DNA from: JBFHIZ01 sp963666475 | GTDB lineage: Bacteria; Bacillota; Clostridia; Lachnospirales; Lachnospiraceae | Reading direction: 5' to 3' | NCBI GenBank assembly: GCA_963666475.2 | Contig: CAXXJM010000001.1 | Location: 1,550,001-1,614,000, forward strand | Length of the DNA stretch: 64,000 nucleotides | Part shown: positions 1-7,701 of the stretch, in pieces | Layout: each line of letters starts with the position of its first letter | Numbering within the stretch: position 1 is the first letter of the stretch | Notes under the pieces: model-generated | What the model was told of the DNA's origin: nothing | Database searches by the model: none | What the model saw: only the letters and a program-made list of their open reading frames with translations | Made by a program: the position numbers and the translations under genes

Positions 1-461
1 CCATTTTGGCCCGAAGTTAAATCCGTCCTTTCTCCTTGTCTACGCATTGCCTCCATCTTCATCTTAAACGCAAATGCCTTTTCACTTGGCAGTAATTCTT
101 CCCTCTGAATATTACTATCCACCATAACGATCGTAGCTTCATCATCTGTCAGATTTCGTACGAATGCAGGAACCTTTTCCAGTCCAGCAATCTTTGCCGC
201 ATGAAGTCTTCGATGACCTGATATCATTTCATATCCATCTCTGTCATTTCCTCTTAATAGTACAGGCGAAAGCACTCCACTTTTCCGAATACTTTCGACC
301 AGTTCTTCCATCTTTTCATCATCCTGAACTTTAAATGGATGATCTTTAAATCCATGCACTTTTTTAATTTCTATTTCAATGCTTTGCTCTGTATTCCCTA
401 GTCCAAGGAGTTCATCTACTGACGTCAAATGCATTTTTTCGCCATTTCTATTTGTTCGCAT
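1..461 (-). CDS. parB: ParB-family partition protein, N-terminal part (cut by window edge)
   Basis: About 153 codons are visible; the C-terminus lies outside the window. The product is a ParB/Spo0J-type DNA-binding (and by family knowledge CTP-binding) protein that marks a replicon or element for segregation by ParA. The N-terminal ParB domain is clear: residues 33-63 hold the KDHPFK-type entry motif, the arginine box GHRRLHAAK lies at about 82-90, and the following IVMVDSNIQREELLPSEKA stretch (about 111-129) leads into the helix-turn-helix region. ATG at 459-461 has a GGAGG at 471-475. The start overlaps the restored parA reading frame by 14 bases, so the two were probably translationally coupled. 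The divergent sequence and the neighbours suggest an ICE or plasmid copy rather than the chromosomal soj/spo0J pair; this is inference. Confidence 0.9.
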   Translation of the reverse strand, partial: MRTNRNGEKMHLTSVDELLGLGNTEQSIEIEIKKVHGFKDHPFKVQDDEKMEELVESIRKSGVLSPVLLRGNDRDGYEMISGHRRLHAAKIAGLEKVPAFVRNLTDDEATIVMVDSNIQREELLPSEKAFAFKMKMEAMRRQGERTDLTSGQN

Positions 462-1235
462 TAGCAAGTACCTCCTTTGTTATCCCCGTGTATGCTATTG
501 CAACTTTTCCCTTTGGATCATGATCATAGATACTGTTTCCCAATACACTGGTCTCACTTGCTCTTACAGACATTGGAATTTCAATATCATATACATTGAG
601 CCCAGATCCATATGCTTTATTTACCTCGTGGAGATATCTCTTGCTAAGATCGTTCTCTTATCCACCATTGTTAACAGGATTCCTTCAATTACTAACTTTG
701 AATTAAGTCTCTTCTTTACTGTAATAAATGTTTTAAACAACTGCTCTAGTCCTTTTACTGGAAGATAAGCTGCTTGAACTGGTATAAGTACAGAATCTGC
801 ACATACTAATGCATTGATCGTAATCATACCAAGTGATGGCATACAGTCTATCAACACAAAATCATATTGGTCACGTACTTTATCCACATATTCTTTTAAC
901 AAGAACTCTCTGCTCATTACATTGACCATGGATACTTCAAAACCGGATAATCCTATGTTAGAAGGAATCAAATCCACTTTTTCAGAATAATGAATAATTC
1001 CTGTATCTGCTCTCAGTTCTTCATCATTAATTGCTTTGTTTAAAATTTCTGTCAGTGTGACCTGTATTTTATCCGGTTCCTGATATCCCAGGCTTATTGT
1101 CAGACTTCCCTGTGGATCAGCATCGATCAACAGGACCTTCTTTCCTTCATTTGCCAGTCCTATTCCTAAATTTACTGTCGTGGTAGTCTTACCGACTCCA
1201 CCTTTTTGATTTGCTAATGCAATTACTTTTCCCAT
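448..1235 (-). pseudogene. parA: ParA partition ATPase with a single-base frameshift
   Basis: Soj/ParA Walker ATPase that would move DNA together with the downstream ParB. The deviant Walker A KGGVGKTTT sits at residues 11-19, and the Walker B-type DFVLIDCMPSLG lies in the middle. ATG at 1233-1235 is preceded by a GGAG-type site and gives the canonical MGKVIALANQKGG start. The frame stops at 621-623 just after ...TILARDIS, giving about 204 residues. The missing C-terminus is intact in another frame from about 640 to 448 (HEVNKAYGSGLNVYDIEIP, then RASETSVLGNSIYDHDPKGK), ending in TAG at 448-450. The total length is two more than a multiple of three, so one base is missing near 630-640 (mutation or sequencing error). 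As it stands the ATPase lacks its last quarter. Confidence 0.85.
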
Positions 1236-1248
1236 AATATTTTTCTCC

Positions 1249-1467
1249 TTATCCGTACATTGTTTCAATGTATTCATTAATCTGTTTTACGTTCACCAGC
1301 ACTACTCCCGGCATTTTCCTTATAGCCCCTGCTTCAATTGCAAGATCTCGGAAAGTATGTGTTCCCATAGAATATAGTTCTGCACCTTCTGCATAACGGA
1401 CGTATAATTTTTGTCCGTTCTCTATTTTGATTTTTATTGCTTCAATAGAACCTTTCTTAAATGCCAT
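1249..1467 (-). CDS. Small DUF6462-like putative DNA-binding protein (72 aa)
   Basis: A 72-residue protein of the type YVRYAEGAELYSMG, then TFRDLAIEAGA, then a basic turn and a strand ending in an NVKQINEYIE helix. I recognise this as DUF6462-like, a small winged-helix or excisionase-like family common on Lachnospiraceae conjugative elements; the DNA-binding role is inferred. A strong AGGAGG precedes the ATG at 1465-1467. It lies 13 bases upstream of parA and 9 bases downstream of a larger gene whose C-terminal 50 residues are a close paralogue. The four genes are all on the minus strand and look like one operon. Confidence 0.75.
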   Translation of the reverse strand: MAFKKGSIEAIKIKIENGQKLYVRYAEGAELYSMGTHTFRDLAIEAGAIRKMPGVVLVNVKQINEYIETMYG

Positions 1468-1476
1468 AACTGCCTC

Positions 1477-1929
1477 CTATCCTAATTCTTTCTCAATATA
1501 ATTATTTAACTTTTCAATACTCACAAGACATACACCGCCAATTTTTCTTACCGCATCTGCTTCCTTTGCCAGATCTGTAAATGTCTTACGTCCCATAGAA
1601 TACAGGTATGCACCTTCTTCATATCTCACATATTTCTTACTCCCACTATTTACCTGGGATGCCAATTCCGGATTATCCGTTTCTATCCTTTTCACTTCAC
1701 CGCCTCCTTCGTTTTCATACTGTGATGAAATGAATGCTTCAAATTTTTTAATATCCATCACAGCCATTTTTCTCATCATCTTAAATGCACCACATTCTCT
1801 TCCAAGTGCTTTTATCTCTCGATATTTTAATGAATAGATCCTGCATAAAGACTGGGCATCCACATATCGGTCAGATATTTCCTGACAGTGCTTTTCCAAC
1901 TCTGGAATAATTATTTGTTGCTTTTGCAT
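1477..1929 (-). CDS. Two-domain DUF6462-like protein (tandem duplication, 150 aa)
   Basis: The start chosen is ATG at 1927-1929, because AAGGAG lies just upstream; the frame is open further up to 2046 but without a site or domain. The protein has two copies of one small domain: residues about 21-70 (YVDAQSLCRIYSLKYREIKA, then a basic turn and a DIKKFEAFI helix) and residues about 99-150 (YVRYEEGAYLYSMGRKTF to LNNYIEKELG), joined by an acidic, glycine-rich linker at 71-98. The second copy matches the separate 72-residue gene downstream very closely, and the first is diverged. It is probably a regulator or excisionase-like factor of the mobile element. No partner or target site is identified. 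Confidence 0.7.
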   Translation of the reverse strand: MQKQQIIIPELEKHCQEISDRYVDAQSLCRIYSLKYREIKALGRECGAFKMMRKMAVMDIKKFEAFISSQYENEGGGEVKRIETDNPELASQVNSGSKKYVRYEEGAYLYSMGRKTFTDLAKEADAVRKIGGVCLVSIEKLNNYIEKELG

Positions 1930-2362
1930 TACTTTTCTCCTTTCGCAGATTTTGATTTTGTGGAGAAGAGACTTTTGCCAACATAATTTGCGTACCTCTG
2001 CTTTCGCAGAAAACTTCCAGAGCTTCTCTCTGTCAGTCGCGGGCATTCGTCAAAGTTCACTGCATGCAAGCATGCGTTTACTTTTCCTCATTGCTTAAAC
2101 GCAAAAAGACATCCATATCTAGTATTTCTACTAGACACGAATGTCTTTGACGGTCTCTTCACAAGTTGTTCCTTGATCCAAGATATTTATTAACTTTATT
2201 CATAATATTGAACAATCTTTGCATATTGCGAAGACCTTGCTCAATTTTGACTACAAATTGTTGCACATAAATGCGTATCGCTACGGACAATTATGGTATA
2301 CCTGCTTTGACCCTGTGAACCCTTGCGGATTCTACATTTTCGCTGCAATTATTCGCAATACC
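1930..2362. other. Gene-free junction between the mobile-element genes and lysS
   Basis: No convincing gene. It holds a palindromic run at 2062-2074 (two GCATGC boxes), an inverted repeat TGCGTTTA (2073-2080) / TAAACGCA (2096-2103), and the lysS terminator at 2104-2148. The element end or attachment site, if these genes belong to an ICE, should lie here. I cannot fix it because only one end is in the window. Short plus-strand frames in this stretch lack ribosome sites. Confidence 0.5.
2104..2148 (-). terminator. Rho-independent terminator, probably of greA-lysS
   Basis: Outer stem AAAGACAT (2105-2112) with ATGTCTTT (2141-2148), and inner stem TCTAGTA (2118-2124) with TACTAGA (2129-2135). Read on the minus strand the inner loop is a GAAA tetraloop and the outer stem is followed by a T run. 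It lies about 215 bases beyond the lysS stop. Confidence 0.7.
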
Positions 2363-3859
2363 TTACTTGTCGAGGCTCTTCATCGTCGGGAACAAAAGCA
2401 CGTCCCTGATCGCTGGTGAGTTCGTGAACAGCTGCACCATACGGTCGATACCAAATCCGATACCGCCTGTTGGAGGCATTCCGATTTCGAGTGCGTTAAT
2501 GAAATCTTCGTCAATGCTATTTGCTTCTTCGTCACCCTGCTTAATAAGCTCTTCCTGTGCCACGAAACGTTCTCTCTGATCGATTGGATCATTGAGCTCT
2601 GAATATGCATTTGCCATTTCTCTGCATGTAATGAATAACTCGAAACGCTCTGTATATTCAGGATCTTCTGGCTTTTTCTTGGTAAGAGGAGAGGTTTCGA
2701 TTGGATGATCCATTACAAAGGTTGGCTGGATCAATTTCTCTTCTACAAATTCCTCAAATAACAAGGCAAGAATATCACCTTTTTTATGACGTGCTTCGTA
2801 ATGCACATCTAATTTATCTGCTAAAGTTTTTGCTTCTTCATCTGTTTTGATTTCTGCAAAATCAACGTTCGCATATTTCTTTACGGCATCCACCATCGTA
2901 ATACGCTCAAAAGGTTTTCCAAGATCGATTTCCACATCACCAAATGTTACAACGGTCGTACCAAGAACTTCCTGCGCCACGTAACGGTATAGGTTTTCGG
3001 TCAGGTCCATCATACCGTGATAGTCCGTATATGCCTGATATAGCTCCATCAGTGTAAATTCCGGATTATGTCTGGTGTCTGTTCCTTCGTTACGGAATAC
3101 GCGACCAATTTCATATACTCTTTCCAGTCCACCAACAATGAGTCTCTTAAGATAAAGCTCAAGAGAAATACGAAGACGTACATCCTCATCAAGTGCATTA
3201 AAATGTGTTTCGAATGGTCTGGCAGCAGCTCCACCAGCATTTTGTACAAGTACTGGGGTTTCCACTTCCATAAAGCCTTGTCCGTCTAAATAACGACGTA
3301 TACAGCTAAGAATTTTTGAACGTTTAATAAATGTGTCTTTCACATCCTGGTTCATGATCAAATCCACATATCTCTGACGATAACGAATATCCGTATTTGT
3401 CAAACCATGGAATTTTTCAGGTAGGATCTGTAAACTCTTGGTAAGCAACACAACACTAGATGCATGAATTGAAATTTCACCCATCTTTGTTGTAAATACT
3501 TCTCCCGTAATTCCTACGATATCACCAATGTCATATTTTTTGAAATCCGCATATGATTCTTCACCAATTGCATCTCTTGCAACGTATGATTGAATGTTTC
3601 CTTTTAAGTCCTGGATATTACAAAAAGATGCTTTTCCCATAACACGTTTTTGCATGATACGTCCTGCTACGGTAACAACTTTGCCTTCGAGTTCGTCATA
3701 CTGGTCTTTGATGTCCTGTGTATGATTTGTCGTTTCGAATTTCGTGATCACAAATGGATCTTTTCCTGCTTCTTGTAAATTCGCTAACTTCTCTCTACGT
3801 ACCTTAAGTAATTGATTGATATCCTGTTCTGGTTGCTGATTCAAATTTTGTTCAGACAC
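2363..3859 (-). CDS. lysS: Lysyl-tRNA synthetase, class II
   Basis: Cytosolic enzyme that charges tRNA-Lys with lysine using ATP. The 498 residues are the usual length for bacterial class II LysRS. The OB-fold anticodon-binding domain lies at about 60-150 (VAGRIMQKRVMGKASF), then the catalytic domain with motif 1 near residue 200 (GFMEVETPVL), motif 2 FRNEGTDTRHNPEFTLME around 260, and motif 3 GIGFGIDRMVQLFT near 470-485. The start is GTG (3857-3859), with a GGAG site 7 bases upstream. It lies 16 bases after greA, with which it shares the promoter at 4491-4519. Confidence 0.97.
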   Translation of the reverse strand: MSEQNLNQQPEQDINQLLKVRREKLANLQEAGKDPFVITKFETTNHTQDIKDQYDELEGKVVTVAGRIMQKRVMGKASFCNIQDLKGNIQSYVARDAIGEESYADFKKYDIGDIVGITGEVFTTKMGEISIHASSVVLLTKSLQILPEKFHGLTNTDIRYRQRYVDLIMNQDVKDTFIKRSKILSCIRRYLDGQGFMEVETPVLVQNAGGAAARPFETHFNALDEDVRLRISLELYLKRLIVGGLERVYEIGRVFRNEGTDTRHNPEFTLMELYQAYTDYHGMMDLTENLYRYVAQEVLGTTVVTFGDVEIDLGKPFERITMVDAVKKYANVDFAEIKTDEEAKTLADKLDVHYEARHKKGDILALLFEEFVEEKLIQPTFVMDHPIETSPLTKKKPEDPEYTERFELFITCREMANAYSELNDPIDQRERFVAQEELIKQGDEEANSIDEDFINALEIGMPPTGGIGFGIDRMVQLFTNSPAIRDVLLFPTMKSLDK

Positions 3860-3875
3860 TTTGACACTCCTAACT

Positions 3876-4367
3876 TTAATTCGTTGATCGTTCGATTTCT
3901 ACGACCTTGTATTTAATAACTCCTACTTGTGTTTCTACTTTAACAACTTCACCTTTCTTTGCACCAAGCAAAGCTTTACCTACTGGTGATTCATTTGATA
4001 TTTTGCCTTTCAGGCTGTTCGCTTCTGTTGATCCCACGATTTTGTACTCCAATTCTTCATCGTATTCCAAGTCATGAATACGCACTTTACATCCAATGTT
4101 GATGCTGTCCAAATCCACTTCGTCTTCTACTACGACTTCTGCATTTTTTAAGATATTTTCAAGCTCTTCAATTCTTGCTTCGATATCGCGCTGTTCATCC
4201 TTCGCAGCATCATATTCTGCATTTTCAGATAAATCGCCCTGTTCTCTGGCTTCCTTGATTTTCTGAGCAACTTCTTTACGTTTTACGACTTTCAGGTCTT
4301 CCAATTCCTGCTCGTATTTTTTTAACCCCTCGTAGGTTAAGATATTCTTCTTGTCTGCCATTTTCAT
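3876..4367 (-). CDS. greA: Transcription elongation factor GreA
   Basis: Binds the RNA polymerase secondary channel and stimulates cleavage of backtracked RNA. The N-terminal coiled coil spans residues about 10-80 with the acidic tip region QGDLSENAEYDAAKDEQ that reaches the active site; the C-terminal FKBP-like domain ends with SPVGKALLGAKKGE (about 125-138). There are two candidate starts: ATG at 4365-4367 (163 aa) and ATG two codons later (161 aa). The AAGGAAGG site fits either. The greA-lysS pairing is common in Firmicutes. Confidence 0.96.
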   Translation of the reverse strand: MKMADKKNILTYEGLKKYEQELEDLKVVKRKEVAQKIKEAREQGDLSENAEYDAAKDEQRDIEARIEELENILKNAEVVVEDEVDLDSINIGCKVRIHDLEYDEELEYKIVGSTEANSLKGKISNESPVGKALLGAKKGEVVKVETQVGVIKYKVVEIERSTN

Positions 4368-4490
4368 GTACCTTCCTTATAATTATTTCCCATTATGAAG
4401 AAGCTGCTTCCAACTTCTAATGCGCAAATGCAAGTAAATATTTTAGATAAAATACCCATATATTTATTACTTATTCTCGATAACCTTGAC

Positions 4491-4519
4491 ATTATATAAT
4501 GGAATTCATAGATAGTCAA
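4491..4519 (-). promoter_or_regulatory. Sigma-A-type promoter of greA-lysS
   Basis: On the minus strand, -35 TTGACT (4514-4519) and -10 TATAAT (4491-4496) with 17 bases between. The element is bracketed by a 7 bp inverted repeat CCTTGAC (4484-4490) / GTCAAGG (4515-4521), which overlaps the -35 and could be an operator. Confidence 0.75.
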
Positions 4520-4575
4520 GGTTTCGGCTAAAATACGGGCAAAATTTACATTTTCTTAATCTGATTTTCATAGAT

Positions 4576-5559
4576 TTAAGACTCTGTTTCTTGTGTGTCA
4601 AAAATCAATTCGACCAATGCCAGAATTTCCTCAAAAGATTCTGCATGATTAATTTCTGAGCGTAACTTTGCTGCGTGTTTTAAACCTGTCGTGTACCATG
4701 AAATATGTTTTCTCATTTCACGTACCCCAATGTAGTCCCCTTTGTGTTCGATCTGCATCTTGGCATGCCGCAGAATCGTCTCTATGATTTCTTTTTCCGT
4801 TGGTCTAGAAACGAGTTTCCCGGTTTCCAAATACGTTTTGATTTCGTTAAAAATCCAAGGGTTGCCTTTGGCAGCACGTCCAACTGCGATTCCATCGCAT
4901 CCAGTCATTTCTATCATTGCCTTGGCAGATTCTGCAGAAACCACATCTCCATTTCCGATTACTGGAATGCGAACACGTTCTTTTACTTCTCGAATACAAT
5001 TCCAATCCGCTTTCCCTTCATAATATTGTTCTCTCGTTCTTCCATGAACAATAATAGCCGCAGCGCCAGACTCTTGTGCAACGTGGGCAATTTCAGCTGC
5101 GTTTTCATGCTCTTCATCAAAGCCTTTTCGAATTTTGACGGTAACTGGCTTACGAATAGATTCAGCTACTCGTTCAACGATCTTTCCAACCAGAACTGGG
5201 TCCTTCATCAAATAGGAGCCTTCTCTGTTGTTTACTATTTTGGGCATTGGACATCCCATGTTAATATCTAGTATTGAAAATGGACGCTCTTCAATTTGCT
5301 TTGCCATTTCACCCATGATGGTTGGATCCGATCCGAAAATTTGCAATGACACAGGCACTTCTCTTGGATCGATATCCATTAATATATCGGTCTTTTTATT
5401 TTTAAAATAAAGAGCTTTTGCACTAATCATTTCTGTGCAGGTCATGGATGCTCCTTGTTCACCGACAAGCAATCGAAATGGCAGGTCTGTTACGCCTGCC
5501 ATCGGTGCTAATATGCAATTCCCGTTTAGTGTTACATTTCCAATTTGTAAATCTTTCAT
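4576..5559 (-). CDS. dusB: tRNA-dihydrouridine synthase, DusB family
   Basis: FMN-dependent enzyme reducing uridine to dihydrouridine in the tRNA D-loop. TIM-barrel fold: LAPMAGVTDLPFR near residues 17-30 (FMN site), catalytic cysteine in INMGCPMPKI around residue 100, VKIRKGF near 145, VHGRTREQYY near 172, and GNGDV and VGRAAKGNPW (FMN phosphate binding) around 200-235. At 327 residues it is full length. An AGGT site precedes the ATG, 11 bases after coaX; the birA-DUF6145-coaX-dusB run is on one strand with short gaps. A 208-base spacer with its own promoter separates it from greA. Confidence 0.94.
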   Translation of the reverse strand: MKDLQIGNVTLNGNCILAPMAGVTDLPFRLLVGEQGASMTCTEMISAKALYFKNKKTDILMDIDPREVPVSLQIFGSDPTIMGEMAKQIEERPFSILDINMGCPMPKIVNNREGSYLMKDPVLVGKIVERVAESIRKPVTVKIRKGFDEEHENAAEIAHVAQESGAAAIIVHGRTREQYYEGKADWNCIREVKERVRIPVIGNGDVVSAESAKAMIEMTGCDGIAVGRAAKGNPWIFNEIKTYLETGKLVSRPTEKEIIETILRHAKMQIEHKGDYIGVREMRKHISWYTTGLKHAAKLRSEINHAESFEEILALVELIFDTQETES

Positions 5560-5570
5560 TTATCTACCTG

Positions 5571-6344
5571 TTATTCTTTTTGATTCTTTTCAAACAAAAT
5601 CCGTAAACCTTTTAACGTCAGAGCTGTATCGTAAATATCGATTGCATCCGTTTCTTCTGCTACAATTCTCCCCAATCCACCTGTCGCAACTACCTTTAAG
5701 TTATCTATCCCAGATTCTTTTTTTACTTGGTTGATAATATATTCCGTTTGACCGATCTGTCCATATACCAATCCTGCCTGCATACTTGTCACCGTACCTT
5801 TTGCAAGAATGGATTTTGGTTTTCGAATTTCAATTTCTGGAAGTTTTGCAGCTTTACTCCATAAGGCATTGGCACTAATTCGAATGCCAGGTGCCGTGAT
5901 ACCTACTCCAAAATCACCATTCTCCAAAACCAAATCATAGGTCGTCGCCGTACCAAAATCCAAAACAAGGACTGGACCACCATAAATTTCATAGGCTGCT
6001 ACTGCATCCACGATTCTATCTGCTCCCATTTCTTTGGGGTTTTCACTTGTCACGCGAATTCCGGTCTTAATTCCGGGTCCCACAACTAGTGGAGTAATAT
6101 TAAAATATCTGCGAACGGCTCCTTTTAAAGCGTGCATTAAATCTGGTACCACGCTGGATATCACGACTCCCTTAATATCTTTTGAATATATATGGTTAAA
6201 TGCAAGCAAATCACTGATTGTCACTCCGTATTCATCCGAAGTTCTTGGAACTCCCGAAACCATGCGAAAAGATGAAACGAGCTCTTCTCCCTCAAACACA
6301 CCTAATGTAATATTTGTATTTCCTACATCAATTGCCAAAAGCAT
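5571..6344 (-). CDS. coaX: Type III pantothenate kinase
   Basis: First step of coenzyme A synthesis: pantothenate to 4'-phosphopantothenate. ASKHA-fold enzyme: IDVGNTNITLGVF at residues 4-17 (phosphate loop), the pantothenate-binding GADRIVDAVAAY around 105-115, LDFGTATTYDLV near 125-135, and ATGGLG near 220. The 257 residues are typical of the family. A GAGGA site precedes the ATG. It lies 3 bases after the DUF6145 gene and 11 before dusB. By family knowledge the type III enzyme needs a monovalent cation and is not inhibited by CoA. Confidence 0.95.
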   Translation of the reverse strand: MLLAIDVGNTNITLGVFEGEELVSSFRMVSGVPRTSDEYGVTISDLLAFNHIYSKDIKGVVISSVVPDLMHALKGAVRRYFNITPLVVGPGIKTGIRVTSENPKEMGADRIVDAVAAYEIYGGPVLVLDFGTATTYDLVLENGDFGVGITAPGIRISANALWSKAAKLPEIEIRKPKSILAKGTVTSMQAGLVYGQIGQTEYIINQVKKESGIDNLKVVATGGLGRIVAEETDAIDIYDTALTLKGLRILFEKNQKE

Positions 6345-6347
6345 ACT

Positions 6348-6701
6348 TTAATCCTCACTTAAATCATTCAAATCTAATTTTCCATTCAACGCTTTATAAT
6401 ACATAGAAATCGAATCCAACAACTCACTTCTAGTACTCTGTATCTTTCGAATCAAAAGCCCTGCACTAATATCATCATAGTAATAATCTGCTTCGTCCGC
6501 CTCTGATTTGAATAAGAGGTCTCCCTCGCCATCAAACGACATCGTAAATACTCCACCTACTTCTTCCGTAAACAACACACATATTATGTGTAATTCCTCT
6601 TGAATGGATTTTGGCAATTTCTCATACTTTTCATTAAAATAATACTTTTGCTCATAGGAGTTCGCTCCGCATAATACTTCGAATTCTTCTGCCATTGTCA
6701 T
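6348..6701 (-). CDS. DUF6145-like conserved hypothetical protein
   Basis: Acidic protein of 117 residues with no known function. Features: ANSYEQKYYFNEKYEKLPKS near residues 12-31, then CVLFTEEVGGVFTMSFD, an acidic EADEADYYYDD stretch and a C-terminal helical part. I recall this family (DUF6145) lying beside birA and coaX in Lachnospiraceae; that is memory, not a search. The start at 6699-6701 is chosen because AGAAAGG lies 7 bases upstream; the frame is open upstream to 6764 but would overlap birA by 50 bases. Its position between a biotin ligase and a pantothenate kinase suggests a housekeeping or regulatory role in cofactor metabolism (weak inference). Confidence 0.75.
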   Translation of the reverse strand: MTMAEEFEVLCGANSYEQKYYFNEKYEKLPKSIQEELHIICVLFTEEVGGVFTMSFDGEGDLLFKSEADEADYYYDDISAGLLIRKIQSTRSELLDSISMYYKALNGKLDLNDLSED

Positions 6702-6714
6702 TTCCATACCTTTC

Positions 6715-7698
6715 TTACACATATCCATATATTCCACGAACAGAAACCTCACCAGACATAACATATTTTGTCTGCCCGTTTTCCAGTTCTACCATAAGTT
6801 CACCTGTATTTGAAATCCCAACTGCAGTTCCAGTGAATTCCTGATTTCTTTCAAGAATACAAACTTGCTGATTTCGATTCACAAGATTCTTATTATATTC
6901 TTTTTTAAAACGTTCTAAATTTTCTGACTCTAAAAATTCTGCAAACAATCCCTCAAAAGAGCGCAGAATTGCACCAATTAAATCCACACGAAGATAAGTA
7001 TGCCCTAGCTCTGCTTTCAAAGAGGATGCATAGGGTGCTTGTTCTTTTGGAAGTTCATCCATATTCACATTTATCCCAACACCAATCACTACATAATGAA
7101 TCATGTCAAGTTCTGCACTCATCTCAGTTAAAATGCCACATATTTTCTTCTGGTTGCAGAGGATGTCATTGGGCCATTTGATTTTCGTTGTTTCACCTGT
7201 TATCTCTTTGATTCCTCTGACAACGGCAAGCGCCATGATCATCGTAAGCATGGATGCTTTTTCAGGTGAAATATCCGGACGTAATAAAATAGAGATCGAA
7301 ATGGAACTTCCTGGGGGCGATTCCCAGCTTCTTCCTCTTCTTCCTCTACCCTCTGTCTGTGATTCAGCAACAACGATCGTTCCATGTGGACTGCCTTTTT
7401 CACCCAATTCTTTTGCAAATACATTTGTAGACCCAATTTCTTCAAAAGCATAAATCTGCTGACCCAACCATTTTGTATTCAAATGATTTACAAGCTCACT
7501 CTTCGAAAGACGGTCCGGTGCTAAATGGAGCCGGTACCCTTTATTGGGTACCGACTCTATTTGATAGCCTTCCTCTTTCAACTTATTGATTACTTTCCAT
7601 ATTGCTGTTCTTGATACGGAAAATTCCTCGCAAAGCTGTTGTCCGGAAATATATTCATTTGTATCTTCTAAAATCTTTAGAATTTTTGTTTTCAGCAT
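6715..7698 (-). CDS. birA: Bifunctional biotin ligase / biotin repressor
   Basis: Activates biotin to biotinyl-AMP and attaches it to acceptor carboxylase domains. An N-terminal winged helix (residues about 1-60, QLCEEFSVSRTAIWKVINKL as recognition helix) indicates that it also acts as a biotin-responsive repressor. The catalytic domain has SESQTEGRGRRGRSWESPPG-type biotinyl-AMP loop near residues 112-130, KWPNDILCNQKKICGIL near 178-193, and VIGVGINVN near 207. The C-terminal SH3-like domain runs from about 275 to 327. A BirA operator is not evident nearby. AGGAG lies 11 bases upstream of the ATG; the gene starts 3 bases after argF. Confidence 0.94.
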   Translation of the reverse strand: MLKTKILKILEDTNEYISGQQLCEEFSVSRTAIWKVINKLKEEGYQIESVPNKGYRLHLAPDRLSKSELVNHLNTKWLGQQIYAFEEIGSTNVFAKELGEKGSPHGTIVVAESQTEGRGRRGRSWESPPGSSISISILLRPDISPEKASMLTMIMALAVVRGIKEITGETTKIKWPNDILCNQKKICGILTEMSAELDMIHYVVIGVGINVNMDELPKEQAPYASSLKAELGHTYLRVDLIGAILRSFEGLFAEFLESENLERFKKEYNKNLVNRNQQVCILERNQEFTGTAVGISNTGELMVELENGQTKYVMSGEVSVRGIYGYV

Positions 7699-7701
7699 TC
7701 T

